DNA of 16,866 nt, taken from assembly GCA_937859855.1 (NCBI GenBank), contig CALMAR010000289.1, forward strand, positions 1 through 16,866, given 5' to 3'. Both the position numbers and the translations under genes were made by a program. The DNA comes from an uncultured Kineosporia sp. GTDB taxonomy: Bacteria > Actinomycetota > Actinomycetes > Actinomycetales > Kineosporiaceae. The notes beneath the pieces were generated by a model. It was given only the letters and a program-made list of their open reading frames with translations, was not told where the DNA came from and searched no databases. Positions 1 to 7,904 of the stretch are shown piece by piece (the first letter of the stretch is position 1; each line of letters opens with the position of its first letter).

Positions 1-2
1 GC

Positions 3-1271
3 TGTCTCGGGCTGGCGGCGGTGCTGGCTACCGCCCGGGCCGTCTTCCCCCAGCTGGCCCCGCCGCGACGGATCAGCACCGCTCACCGGGGCCGGCTGCG
101 CGTCTACCGGGCCCTGGTGGCCGGGGTGGCCACGCTGCTGGGCGCGGGTGGCTCGCTGATCGCCTGGCAGCTCAACAGCATTGAGGCGCGGCGGCTTTCG
201 GTCGCTTGGGCGGTGGTGACGGTGACTGGCGCGGTCATCGGCACGCTGCAGCGGCGCAGCGGCTGGTGGCGCGAACCCTCGATCGAGGTCCGGACAGCCG
301 CCCTCCCGATCATGGGGGCCCAAACCACCGACCGGGTGCTGTCCTCAGCGGTCTACGGATTGCTCACCCTCGGGCTGGCCGGAGCGATCCTGGTGCGGAC
401 ATTCGGGTCCGGCCCGGACGTGATCTGGCTGGCGGTCGCTGCATCGGTGCTGCTGGCCACCACCCTGATCGGCTGGAAACAGCGCAGGCGGTCCTGGTGG
501 CGCAGCCGGTCACAGACGATTGCCTTGGCGGCTCAACTGGTCGCGGCGGCGCTGGCCGGGCTCGCCGCGCTGCCCTGGTTCAGGTCGGCCCATCACGGCT
601 GGTTCGCCGACATCGGCCGGGTGTCAGTCTGTTTCGGCTGGGGCTTGGCCATCGTCGTGCTCGGCGTCTTCGCTATCGACGCGCTGCGCCGGCGCTTCCC
701 GGCCCACTATCGCTACATCGGCACGCCGCTGCTGGCGCTCCTGATCGGGGTGGTGCTCGCGGCGCAGGACCGCGGGATGTGGCTCGGCACCGGACTGGTG
801 GTGATGACGATCGGCGTCACCCTCGGGGCGATCTCCATCAGCAGCGGCTATCTGGCCTTCCTCGGCGGTCACAACCTGTTCTTCGACCAGCCGTCACACC
901 GGGATCTGGAGGACCGCACGGAGAACGGCGTATCGGTCTCGCTGATCCCGATCGAGGCGGCGCAGCGCGTGCTGCGATGGCGCGAGACCAGCCTGGGCGG
1001 CCAGGATCTCCCCCCGGTGACCCGGCGCCGGGCCAAGTTCGTGTTTCCCTCGACCGACCAGCCGCGCGGGATCATCCAGCAGAAGGTCTCGGAGTTCTTC
1101 TCCTCCGACCGGCCCGCGTTCTTCCAGCACTTCCTGATCATGCGGGTGACCGAGACGGCGCTGGAGATCACGCCGCAGGTGGTGACCGGGCTGGCTGCCC
1201 AGCCGGGCGACACCCGTCCCACGATCACGATCCCGTTCTCATCCCCGGAGGACCGGATCGGCCCGGGCTGA
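3..1271 (+). CDS. polytopic membrane protein of unknown function (probably 5'-truncated by the window edge)
   Basis: I do not recognise the family. The reading frame is open to the left edge; the first in-frame GTG is at 21, but it has no Shine-Dalgarno sequence and the codons before it also read as hydrophobic protein, so the gene probably begins outside the window. Counting from the GTG, about eight hydrophobic segments are visible, near residues 31-50, 59-76, 109-127, 133-151, 165-186, 202-221, 231-248 and 252-281. Trp/Arg-rich loops (for example QRRSGWWRE and KQRRRSWWR) lie between them and would be cytoplasmic by the positive-inside rule. A soluble tail of about 130 residues follows, with no motif I can name. 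The gene ends 34 bases before radA on the same strand, but radA appears to have its own promoter, so a shared function is not implied. Confidence 0.7.
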   Translation, partial: CLGLAAVLATARAVFPQLAPPRRISTAHRGRLRVYRALVAGVATLLGAGGSLIAWQLNSIEARRLSVAWAVVTVTGAVIGTLQRRSGWWREPSIEVRTAALPIMGAQTTDRVLSSAVYGLLTLGLAGAILVRTFGSGPDVIWLAVAASVLLATTLIGWKQRRRSWWRSRSQTIALAAQLVAAALAGLAALPWFRSAHHGWFADIGRVSVCFGWGLAIVVLGVFAIDALRRRFPAHYRYIGTPLLALLIGVVLAAQDRGMWLGTGLVVMTIGVTLGAISISSGYLAFLGGHNLFFDQPSHRDLEDRTENGVSVSLIPIEAAQRVLRWRETSLGGQDLPPVTRRRAKFVFPSTDQPRGIIQQKVSEFFSSDRPAFFQHFLIMRVTETALEITPQVVTGLAAQPGDTRPTITIPFSSPEDRIGPG

Positions 1272-1292
1272 GGAACTGTCGGGGGCCGCCGA

Positions 1293-1298
1293 TACGGT
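1293..1298 (+). promoter_or_regulatory. -10 box TACGGT for leaderless radA
   Basis: TACGGT fits the actinobacterial TANNNT -10 pattern and ends 7 bases before the radA ATG, so transcription would begin at or next to the start codon. No Shine-Dalgarno sequence lies before the ATG, which agrees with leaderless translation. No convincing -35 element is visible. Confidence 0.5.
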
Positions 1299-1305
1299 CA
1301 CTGGC

Positions 1306-2700
1306 ATGAGTTCAGCCGAGAAGGTGCAGGCCAAGAGAGCCGAGCGGCCGGGCTACCGGTGCACCGAATGCGGCTGGACCACGGCCAAATGGGTCGGGCG
1401 CTGCGGCGAGTGCCAGTCCTGGGGCAAGGTCGAGGAGGTGGGGGCGGCACCGGCCGGGCTCACTCGCAGCCGTACCGCGGCCAAGCCCGCGGTGCCGATC
1501 GCGGACGTCGATCCCGACCTGGCCACCAGCTGGGCCACCGGCGTCGATGAGCTCGACCGGGTGCTGGGCGGCGGGCTGGTCAGCGGAGCGGTGGTGTTGC
1601 TGGCCGGTGAACCCGGCGTCGGCAAGTCCACCCTGCTCCTGGACGTCGCCTCCCGGGCCGCCTCGGGCGGCCGCACCGTCCTCTACGTGACCGGTGAGGA
1701 ATCGGCCAGTCAGGTGCGGCTGCGGGCCGAACGGATCGGCGCCCTGCGTCCCCGGCTGCTGCTGGCCGCCGAGACCGATCTGGCCACAATCCTCGGGCAG
1801 GTCGAGCACGCTCAGCCCAGCCTGTTGATCGTCGATTCGGTGCAGACCGTGGCCAGCGACGCCGTGGACAGCTCGGCGGGCAGCGTGTCACAGGTGCGTG
1901 AGGTGGCGGCCTCCCTGATCCGGGTGGCCAAGGAGCGGGCGATGGCCACTGTGCTGGTCGGTCACGTCACCAAGGACGGCGGCATCGCCGGTCCGCGGGT
2001 GCTGGAACACCTGGTGGACGTGGTCTGCCAGTTCGATGGTGACCGGCACTCCCGGTTGCGGATGGTCCGGGCGGTGAAGAACCGCTACGGGCCGACCGAC
2101 GAGGTCGGCTGCTTCGACCTGTCCGATGTGGGCATCATCGGCGTCGCCGATCCGAGCGGGCTGTTCGTGTCCCGGCACGCCGAACCGGTGCCCGGCACCT
2201 GCGTGACGGTGGCCCTGGAGGGCCGGCGGCCGCTGGTCAGCGAGGTTCAGTCCCTGGTCGCACCGACCGCCGGTGCCATTCCCCGCCGGGCTACATCCGG
2301 ACTCGAATCCAGCCGGGTGGCCATGGTTCTCGCGGTGCTCGAGCGACGGGTGGGACTGCGGATCCTGGGTATGGACGTCTACGCGTCCACCGTCGGTGGT
2401 GCCCGGCTGACCGAACCCGCCTGCGATCTGGCCATTGCGATGTCGCTGGCCGGAGCCTTCACCGACTCGCCGATCCGGATGGACAACGTGGCCATCGGGG
2501 AGGTGGGCCTGGCTGGGGAGGTCCGTCCCGTGGCTGGGGTCACCCGGCGGCTGAACGAGGCCGCCCGGCTCGGATTCCGGCAGGCGATCATCCCGGCCGG
2601 CTCGGCCGAGCAGGGCCTGGCACCGGAGGGGATGACCCTGTTCGAAGTGGCAGACGTGTCCGCAGCGCTGCGGCGGGCCTCGTTCGCGTTGGCCCCATGA
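1306..2700 (+). CDS. radA: DNA repair protein RadA (Sms), branch-migration ATPase
   Basis: RadA is a RecA-like, DnaB-type hexameric helicase that promotes branch migration during homologous recombination. The 464-residue protein has every family landmark in order: an N-terminal zinc finger with Cys19, Cys22, Cys33 and Cys36; a Walker A motif GEPGVGKST at 101-109; a Walker B region LLIVDS near 173-178; the RadA-specific KNRYG motif at 258-262; and a C-terminal Lon-protease-like domain from about residue 300. Length is typical. The ATG at 1306 has no ribosome binding site but sits 7 bases after a TACGGT box, suggesting a leaderless message. The adjacent disA is a common partner: in Bacillus subtilis RadA and DisA are functionally linked. 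Its stop codon overlaps an upstream alternative disA start (ATGA at 2697). Confidence 0.97.
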   Translation: MSSAEKVQAKRAERPGYRCTECGWTTAKWVGRCGECQSWGKVEEVGAAPAGLTRSRTAAKPAVPIADVDPDLATSWATGVDELDRVLGGGLVSGAVVLLAGEPGVGKSTLLLDVASRAASGGRTVLYVTGEESASQVRLRAERIGALRPRLLLAAETDLATILGQVEHAQPSLLIVDSVQTVASDAVDSSAGSVSQVREVAASLIRVAKERAMATVLVGHVTKDGGIAGPRVLEHLVDVVCQFDGDRHSRLRMVRAVKNRYGPTDEVGCFDLSDVGIIGVADPSGLFVSRHAEPVPGTCVTVALEGRRPLVSEVQSLVAPTAGAIPRRATSGLESSRVAMVLAVLERRVGLRILGMDVYASTVGGARLTEPACDLAIAMSLAGAFTDSPIRMDNVAIGEVGLAGEVRPVAGVTRRLNEAARLGFRQAIIPAGSAEQGLAPEGMTLFEVADVSAALRRASFALAP

Positions 2701-2728
2701 GCAGGCGGACGCTGGAACCGGCGGCCGA

Positions 2729-2734
2729 TACACT
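2729..2734 (+). promoter_or_regulatory. -10 box TACACT for leaderless disA
   Basis: TACACT (TANNNT class) ends 7 bases before the GTG at 2742, the same spacing as at radA. It would give a leaderless disA transcript independent of radA read-through. The flanks resemble those at radA, both reading CCGATAC and then a T two bases later. No clear -35 element is seen. Confidence 0.5.
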
Positions 2735-2741
2735 CGGCCCC

Positions 2742-3824
2742 GTGGCTGGGGAGCGCTCCGCAGAGGAGTTGTTGCGATACACCCTGGCCGCGGTCGCTCC
2801 CGGTACCACTCTGCGCGACGGGCTGGAACGGATCCTGCGCGGGCGGACTGGAGCGCTGATCGTGCTCGGCTTCGACAAGATCGTGGACGAGGTCTGCACC
2901 GGCGGGTTCGTGCTGGACGTCGAGTTCTCCGCCACCCGGCTGCGCGAGCTGGCCAAGATGGATGGCGCCATCGTCACCGATCAGGACGTGACCAAGATCC
3001 TTCGAGCCGCTGTCCAGTTGGTGCCGGACTCCTCGATCGAGACCTCCGAATCCGGCACCCGGCACCGCACCGCCGAGCGAGTGGCCAAACAGACCGGCTT
3101 CCCGGTGGTTTCGGTCAGCCAATCGATGCGGATCGTGGCGCTCTACGTGGCCGGGATGCGGTACGTGCTGGAAGGCTCGGACGCGATCCTGGGCAAGGCG
3201 AACCAGGCCCTGGCCACCCTGGAGCGCTACAAGGCCCGGCTGGACGAGGTGACCAGCACGCTGTCCGCGCTGGAGATCGAGGACCTGGTCACCGTGCGGG
3301 ACGTGTCGATCGTGATCCAGCGGCTGGAGATGGTCCGCCGGATCTCCGAGGAGATCGCGCACTACGTGGTCGAACTGGGCACCGACGGACGGTTGCTCTC
3401 CCTGCAACTGGACGAGCTGATCGGCGGCGTCAGCCCGGATCGCGACCTGGTGGTGCGCGACTATCTGGAAAGCACCCGCCGGGAGCAGCAGATCCACGAC
3501 GTGACCGAAGCGCTCAGCGACATCCCCTCCAGCGGGCTGGTGGATCTGGGGTTGGTCGCGCGGGTGCTGGGCTTCTCCGCCGGGGCCGACGCCCTGGATG
3601 CCGCAGTCAGCCCGAAGGGTTACCGGCTGCTGACCAAGGTGCCGCGGCTGCCGGCCGCCATCGTGGAGCGGCTGGTCGACCACTTCGGCGACCTGCAGAA
3701 GCTGCTGGCGGCCAACCTGGACGACCTGATGCTGGTGGACGGCGTCGGGGAGCAGCGTGCTCGCGCCGTCCGGGAAGGCCTGTCCCGGCTGGCCGAATCA
3801 AGCATTCTGGAGCGGTACATCTGA
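2742..3824 (+). CDS. disA: DNA integrity scanning protein DisA, diadenylate cyclase
   Basis: DisA condenses two ATP into the second messenger c-di-AMP and, as an octamer, scans DNA; branched recombination intermediates inhibit it. Starting at GTG 2742 the protein has 360 residues. The DAC domain carries the active-site DGA motif at 74-76 and the RHR motif at 107-109 within GTRHRTAER, almost the positions known for Thermotoga maritima DisA. A helical linker follows, then a C-terminal helix-hairpin-helix segment around [16 protein letters not shown] prefer GTG 2742 to the ATG at 2697 (which overlaps the radA stop as ATGA) because it gives the family's usual N-terminus and lies 7 bases after a TACACT box; the ATG would add 15 residues and has no Shine-Dalgarno sequence. 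RadA upstream and MutY downstream make a genome-maintenance cluster. Confidence 0.96.
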   Translation: MAGERSAEELLRYTLAAVAPGTTLRDGLERILRGRTGALIVLGFDKIVDEVCTGGFVLDVEFSATRLRELAKMDGAIVTDQDVTKILRAAVQLVPDSSIETSESGTRHRTAERVAKQTGFPVVSVSQSMRIVALYVAGMRYVLEGSDAILGKANQALATLERYKARLDEVTSTLSALEIEDLVTVRDVSIVIQRLEMVRRISEEIAHYVVELGTDGRLLSLQLDELIGGVSPDRDLVVRDYLESTRREQQIHDVTEALSDIPSSGLVDLGLVARVLGFSAGADALDAAVSPKGYRLLTKVPRLPAAIVERLVDHFGDLQKLLAANLDDLMLVDGVGEQRARAVREGLSRLAESSILERYI

Positions 3825-4717
3825 GCGAGGCAGACATCGGCCTGCAGCAGCCGTTGCTCGACTGGTACCAGGCCAACGCGCGGGAGCTGCCCTGGCGCGA
3901 GCCCGGCTGCCCTCCCTGGCAAGTGCTGATCAGCGAGGTGATGCTGCAGCAGACCCCAGTGTCCCGGGTACTGCCGATCTGGAGGCTCTGGGTCGAGCGC
4001 TGGCCCGCGCCGGGCGATCTGGCCGCCGCATCGCCGGGTGAGGCGATCCGCGCCTGGGCGCGGCTGGGCTATCCCCGGCGAGCGCTGCGGTTGCACCAGG
4101 CAGCGACCGCGATGGTCCAGCGTCACGGCGGCCGGGTGCCAGAAGATCACGCAGATCTGCTGGCCCTGCCCGGCATCGGTGGTTACACCGCGGCCGCCGT
4201 GGCCAGTTTCGCCTTCCGGCAGCGGTATCCGGTGGTCGACACCAACGTGCGCCGGGTGTTCGCCCGATGCCGGCAGGGCCGGGCGCAAGCCGCTCCTGCC
4301 CTGACCCGCGCCGAATCCCAGCTGGCGGCGCAACTGTTGCCCACTGACGCCGAGCGCTCGGCTCGGTGGAACATCGCCGCGATGGAACTCGGCGCGCTGG
4401 TCTGCACCGCCCGGGCGCCGCGTTGCCAGCACTGCCCCATCGCCGGACAGTGCGCCTGGCGGCTGGCTGGTAGCCCGGCCTACGAGGGCCCGGCCCGGAA
4501 GGGCCAGCCCTGGGCCGGAACGGATCGGCAGATCCGGGGGGCGATCATCGCTGTGCTGCGAGCCAGTGCCCACCCGGTCAGCGGCGAACAGCTCCGGCGC
4601 GCTGTCCCGGACTCCATGGTGCGCGATCCTCTTCAGCGCCAGCGTTGCCTCGGCGGCCTGATCGATGACGGCCTGGTCGAGCCGCTGGAGGAGGAGCGCT
4701 ACCAGCTGCCGGGCTGA
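3821..4717 (+). CDS. mutY: A/G-specific adenine glycosylase MutY
   Basis: MutY removes adenine mispaired with 8-oxoguanine, the second line of defence against oxidised guanine. Numbered from CTG 3821, the 298-residue protein shows catalytic Glu39 in SEVMLQQTP, a helix-hairpin-helix LPGIGGYTA at about 116-124, catalytic Asp140 in VVDTNVRR, and four [4Fe-4S] cysteines at 195, 202, 205 and 211 with C-X6-C-X2-C-X5-C spacing. The C-terminus is a short winged-helix-like tail instead of a full NUDIX-like domain, as in mycobacterial MutY. No ATG or GTG fits. TTG 3854 would begin only four codons before the conserved WYQ and lacks a ribosome binding site. CTG 3821 has GGAG 8 bases upstream, overlaps the disA stop as CTGA, and restores the N-terminal length of E. 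coli MutY. The function is secure; the start is inferred. Confidence 0.95.
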   Translation: MSEADIGLQQPLLDWYQANARELPWREPGCPPWQVLISEVMLQQTPVSRVLPIWRLWVERWPAPGDLAAASPGEAIRAWARLGYPRRALRLHQAATAMVQRHGGRVPEDHADLLALPGIGGYTAAAVASFAFRQRYPVVDTNVRRVFARCRQGRAQAAPALTRAESQLAAQLLPTDAERSARWNIAAMELGALVCTARAPRCQHCPIAGQCAWRLAGSPAYEGPARKGQPWAGTDRQIRGAIIAVLRASAHPVSGEQLRRAVPDSMVRDPLQRQRCLGGLIDDGLVEPLEEERYQLPG

Positions 4718-4728
4718 AGGAGCGGTAG

Positions 4729-4734
4729 TACGGT
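4729..4734 (+). promoter_or_regulatory. -10 box TACGGT upstream of the ABC exporter operon
   Basis: TACGGT ends 9 bases before the GTG at 4744, so transcription would start within about 3 bases of the start codon. A good Shine-Dalgarno-like AAGGAG at 4717-4722 is 21 bases from the GTG, too far for normal use, which favours near-leaderless initiation. The spacing is slightly longer than at radA and disA, so this is less certain. Confidence 0.35.
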
Positions 4735-4743
4735 TGGGCACTC

Positions 4744-5541
4744 GTGAGTCCGTATGCCGCGCTGATCGTTGCTGGATTCCGCCGATACTCCGCCTACCCG
4801 CTGGCCACGGCGGCGGGCGCGGTGACCAACAGCGTGTTCGGGCTGCTGCGGGCCAGCGTCACCGCCGGCGTGATCGCGGGCGGCGGTGGCGCGGTCGGCG
4901 GCTACACCTACGCCACGGCGGTGTCGTACGCCTGGATCAGCCAGGCTCTGATCGCCCCCGTCCATGTGTTCCAGTGGAACGATCTGGCTCTGCGGGTCCG
5001 CACCGGTGATGTCGCGATCGACCTGGCCCGGCCGATGAACGTCGAAAGTCAGTACCTGCTGGCCGATCTGGGCCGGGCGGCCTATCAGGTAGTGCCCCGG
5101 GCCGCCCTGCCGCTGGCGATCGGCGCGCTGACCTTCGGCCTGGTCCTGCCGGGCGCCCCGCAGCCCTACCTCAGCGGCCTGGTGTCCCTGTTGCTGGCCA
5201 TTCTGATTTCGTTCAACTGCCGATTTCTGGTCAACCTGGCCGCCTTCTGGCTGATCGACGTCCGCGGCATCATCACCCTCTACGTCGTGATCAGCAACAT
5301 GCTGAGCGGATTGCTGCTGCCGCTGTGGTGGTTCCCGGGATGGCTGAAGGCGATCGCGTCGGCGACACCGTTCCCGTCGATGCTGCAGGCCCCGGCCGAT
5401 CTGTTCACCGGCCGGATCGGGGGCTGGACTCCTGCCCTGGGCGTCCTGGGCATTCAACTCGCCTGGGTGAGCGTGCTGTTCGTGACCAGCCAGCTGGTTC
5501 TGAACGCGGCCACCCGCAAACTGGTGGTGCAGGGTGGCTGA
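4744..5541 (+). CDS. ABC-2 type transporter permease (COG4587-like)
   Basis: This is the first membrane subunit of a three-gene exporter. It has 265 residues and about six hydrophobic segments, for example around residues 18-45, 120-138, 145-165, 170-190 and 230-255. The cytoplasmic stretch NDLALRVRTGDVAIDLARPM, with its LRxGxxxxxLxRP core, is typical of these permeases and recurs in the second subunit as VPQYVRSGTLDVLMLRPL. The tail includes LLPLWWFPGWLKAI and TPFPSMLQAPADLFTG, which I recognise from the COG4587/PF06182 group. The GTG start has no Shine-Dalgarno sequence at normal distance. The gene overlaps the next permease by 8 bases, so the two are translationally coupled. The substrate cannot be told from sequence. 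Confidence 0.85.
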   Translation: MSPYAALIVAGFRRYSAYPLATAAGAVTNSVFGLLRASVTAGVIAGGGGAVGGYTYATAVSYAWISQALIAPVHVFQWNDLALRVRTGDVAIDLARPMNVESQYLLADLGRAAYQVVPRAALPLAIGALTFGLVLPGAPQPYLSGLVSLLLAILISFNCRFLVNLAAFWLIDVRGIITLYVVISNMLSGLLLPLWWFPGWLKAIASATPFPSMLQAPADLFTGRIGGWTPALGVLGIQLAWVSVLFVTSQLVLNAATRKLVVQGG

Positions 5542-6346
5542 ACGGAGAACCACTGGGCACGCTTATCGCGTCCTGCTCGGCTCGCGGTTACGTGAACAGA
5601 CCAGCTACCGAACGTCTTTCACTCTCGACGTACTTGGGGCGATCATGATCAGCGTCACCGAATTCGCCGAGGTCTTCGTCGTCTTCCACAATGTGTCAGT
5701 GTTCGGTGGCGTCGACTTGAATGCCGCGTTGCTGATATTTGGCCTGTCCTATCTCGCCTTCGGCCTGGCCAATGGATTCGCCGGTAATCTCGACACCGTG
5801 CCGCAGTACGTCCGGTCGGGGACTCTTGACGTACTGATGCTGCGGCCGCTCTCGGTGCTGGGTCAGATGCTCACCTCCGAGGTCACGCTGAAGCGGATCG
5901 GGCAGTGTCTGCCAGCTGTGATCATCCTCGCGGCCGCATTGGCACGGATCCAGACGTCGTGGTCAGCGGCCACCATCGCCTTGCTGGTGCTGGCCCCGGT
6001 GTCCGGAGCGGTGATCTTCGCTGCCCTGTTCCTGGTAGCCGGTTCGATGCAGTTCTGGCTGCTGGACGGGGCCGAGTTCACCAGCTCGATCACCTACGGA
6101 GGTGCTTACGCATCATCCTTTTCGCCCGGCGTGATGCCGCTGCCGCTGCGAATCTTCTTTAGCTTCGTCATCCCGTCCACCTTCGTCGGCTACCTGCCAA
6201 CGGTGAGCATCCTGGGATTGCCTGGCATCCAAGGACTTCCGCAATGGCTGGGCTGGACGCTACCGGTGGTGGCGTTGGTGTCCTGGAGTCTGGCCCTGCT
6301 AGCCTGGCGGACCGGATTGCGCCGATACGTTGGGGCCGGGGGATGA
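5534..6346 (+). CDS. ABC-2 type transporter permease (COG3694-like)
   Basis: Second membrane subunit of the exporter, 270 residues. Hydrophobic segments are visible around residues 32-52, 62-85, 125-140, 145-170, 205-225 and 240-262. The RSGTLDVLMLRPL segment corresponds to the LRxGxxDxxLxRP cytoplasmic element of the family, and SFVIPSTFVGYLPT is the late-helix signature seen in COG3694 permeases. The GTG at 5534 overlaps the previous gene by 8 bases, and the stop codon overlaps the ATPase start as ATGA, a tight operon. The stretch around 5590-5780 is somewhat less GC-rich than its surroundings, but not enough to argue for transfer. Function beyond export is unknown. Confidence 0.85.
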   Translation: MAERRTTGHAYRVLLGSRLREQTSYRTSFTLDVLGAIMISVTEFAEVFVVFHNVSVFGGVDLNAALLIFGLSYLAFGLANGFAGNLDTVPQYVRSGTLDVLMLRPLSVLGQMLTSEVTLKRIGQCLPAVIILAAALARIQTSWSAATIALLVLAPVSGAVIFAALFLVAGSMQFWLLDGAEFTSSITYGGAYASSFSPGVMPLPLRIFFSFVIPSTFVGYLPTVSILGLPGIQGLPQWLGWTLPVVALVSWSLALLAWRTGLRRYVGAGG

Positions 6347-7347
6347 GCGATCAGCACGAAGCCGGGGCCGCCCCGATCGCTCCCGTCCCAGCCATCGAGG
6401 TCCGCGACCTGGTCCGCGATTTCGCAGTCACCCGGCGTACCGGCGTCTGGCGCCGGACCCGGGTGAATGTCCGTGCCGTGGACAGCATTTCGTTCACCGT
6501 CCAACCCGGCGAAGCGGTCGGATACATCGGCGCCAACGGGGCCGGCAAGTCGACCACGATCAAGATGCTGACCGGAATCCTCCGCCCGACCTCAGGCCGG
6601 ATCCGGACCTGCGGGCTGAAGCCGGTGGCCAGCCGAACCCAGCTGGCCCGCCGGATCGGCGTCGTCTTCGGTCAGCGCTCACAACTGTGGTGGGACCTGC
6701 CCCTGGCCGAATCACTGCGTATCCTGGCCGCGCTCCATCGCCTGGACGACGCACGCTATATCGCCCGGCGGGACGCGTTGATCGAACAGCTCGACCTGGT
6801 GCCTTTCCTGCAGACCCCGGTCCGGCAGTTGTCGCTGGGCCAGCGGATGCGCGGTGAGATCGCCGCCGCTCTCCTGCACGAGCCCGAACTGGTCGTGCTG
6901 GACGAACCGACCGTCGGCCTCGACGTGCTCAGCAAGGAGCGGCTGAGGCAGTTCCTGCGGGCCGAGCACGCCGAGCACGGCCGGACCATCCTGCTCACCA
7001 CCCACGACATGGGTGATGTGGAACGACTCTGCGACCGGCTGCTGGTGGTCGACCGCGGAAAGCTCGCCTACGACGGCGATCTCGCTCGGCTGGTCAGCCA
7101 GGCCGGGGCCGAACGGGTCCTGGTGGTCGACCTGGCCGAGCCGAGCCGCAGCCTGGACGACGTCCCCGGAACCAGCCTGATCAGCACCGAGGCGGGCGGC
7201 CTGCGGCAGCGGCTCAGCTTCGCCCCCGGCGCCACCACCGCGGCCCAGGTGCTGGCCGAGGTGGCCTCCCGGGTCCGGGTCCGGGATCTGACCATCGAGG
7301 AGCCCAACATCGAGGACGTCGTCCGCCGGCTGTACGCATCCCTGTGA
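6343..7347 (+). CDS. ABC transporter ATP-binding protein (COG4586-like)
   Basis: This ATPase would power the two permeases just upstream. The 334-residue protein has Walker A GANGAGKST at 63-71, a Q-loop region VVFGQRSQLWWDLPLAES near 107-124 (the GQRxQLWWDLP wording is characteristic of the COG4586 group), signature LSLGQ at 164-168, Walker B LVVLDE at 183-188, and the H-loop His221 in TTHDMGD. A C-terminal accessory domain of about 90 residues ends the protein. I chose ATG 6343 because it overlaps the permease stop as ATGA, has G-rich sequence upstream, and gives the family N-terminus with the domain starting at IEVRDLVRDF; the frame stays open further upstream to 6244, but that extension lies inside the permease gene. 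It ends 4 bases from the convergent argA stop. Confidence 0.93.
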   Translation: MSDQHEAGAAPIAPVPAIEVRDLVRDFAVTRRTGVWRRTRVNVRAVDSISFTVQPGEAVGYIGANGAGKSTTIKMLTGILRPTSGRIRTCGLKPVASRTQLARRIGVVFGQRSQLWWDLPLAESLRILAALHRLDDARYIARRDALIEQLDLVPFLQTPVRQLSLGQRMRGEIAAALLHEPELVVLDEPTVGLDVLSKERLRQFLRAEHAEHGRTILLTTHDMGDVERLCDRLLVVDRGKLAYDGDLARLVSQAGAERVLVVDLAEPSRSLDDVPGTSLISTEAGGLRQRLSFAPGATTAAQVLAEVASRVRVRDLTIEEPNIEDVVRRLYASL

Positions 7348-7351
7348 AGCG

Positions 7352-7864
7352 TCAGAGTTCGCGCAGCATCCGAATGTTGCCCAGGGTGTTGGGCTTGACC
7401 CTGGCCAGATCGAGGAACTCCGCGACCCCCTCATCCCCAGATCGCAGCAGCTCGGCGTAGACCTCGGCCGCCACCGGTGTCCCTTCGATCTCCCGGAAAC
7501 CGTGACGCTCGAAGAACTCGACCTCGAAGGTCAGGCAGAACACCCGGGACACTCCGAGCTCCCCGGCCTGAGTCAGCAGCGCATCGAGCAACTGATGCCC
7601 CACGCCTAGGCCGTGCCAGCTGGAATCCACTGCCAGAGTGCGGATCTCAGCAAGGTCCTGCCACATCACGTGCAGCGCGCCGCAGCCGATCACCGCTCCA
7701 TCGGAGGTGACGGCGACCCGGAACTCCTGCACGTCCTCGTAGTAGGTCACCGTCTCCTTGTGCAGCAGGATCCGGTTGTCGGCGTACCCGGACACCAGCC
7801 GGGCGATAGCCGGAACGTCCTGGGTGCGGGTCGCCCGCACGGTGAAAGCAGGATCGGCAGCCAT
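7352..7864 (-). CDS. argA: amino-acid N-acetyltransferase (N-acetylglutamate synthase, Rv2747 type)
   Basis: This GNAT-family enzyme transfers acetyl from acetyl-CoA to the amino group of glutamate (or glutamine), the first committed step of arginine biosynthesis. The 170-residue protein closely follows, from memory, the short single-domain actinobacterial type represented by Mycobacterium tuberculosis Rv2747: YYEDVQEFRVA, GCGALHVMWQDLAEIRTLAV, the acetyl-CoA loop HGLGVG, the stretch VFCLTFEVEFFERHGF followed by EIEGTPV, and the tail AEFLDLARVKPNTLGN. The ATG has an AAAGGA ribosome binding site 8 bases upstream. No other arginine genes are nearby, as is usual for this type. It is convergent with the ABC ATPase gene and divergent from the SDR gene, with a 40-base shared control region. 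Confidence 0.92.
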   Translation of the reverse strand: MAADPAFTVRATRTQDVPAIARLVSGYADNRILLHKETVTYYEDVQEFRVAVTSDGAVIGCGALHVMWQDLAEIRTLAVDSSWHGLGVGHQLLDALLTQAGELGVSRVFCLTFEVEFFERHGFREIEGTPVAAEVYAELLRSGDEGVAEFLDLARVKPNTLGNIRMLREL

Positions 7865-7892
7865 TGCCGGGATCCTTTCACGGCCGAAGCAC

Positions 7893-7898
7893 TAGGTT
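7893..7898 (+). promoter_or_regulatory. -10 box TAGGTT for leaderless SDR gene
   Basis: TAGGTT (TANNNT class) ends 6 bases before the GTG at 7905, the expected distance from a -10 box to the first transcribed base. No Shine-Dalgarno sequence precedes the GTG. This supports 7905, not the in-frame GTG at 7899, as the start. Confidence 0.45.
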
Positions 7899-7904
7899 GT
7901 GCCG

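Noticed and set aside
206..1309. Open frame of 367 codons overlapping the membrane protein gene
   Set aside because: Its composition (Arg, Gly, Ala, Pro, Asp rich, no hydrophobic pattern) is that of an out-of-frame reading; the overlapping frame has clear transmembrane helices.
5590..5780. Slightly AT-richer stretch in the second permease as a sign of horizontal transfer
   Set aside because: The deviation is small, the reading frame and family features continue through it, and the gene overlaps both neighbours.
6244..6342. N-terminal extension of the ABC ATPase
   Set aside because: It lies inside the permease gene, while ATG 6343 overlaps the permease stop and gives the family N-terminus.
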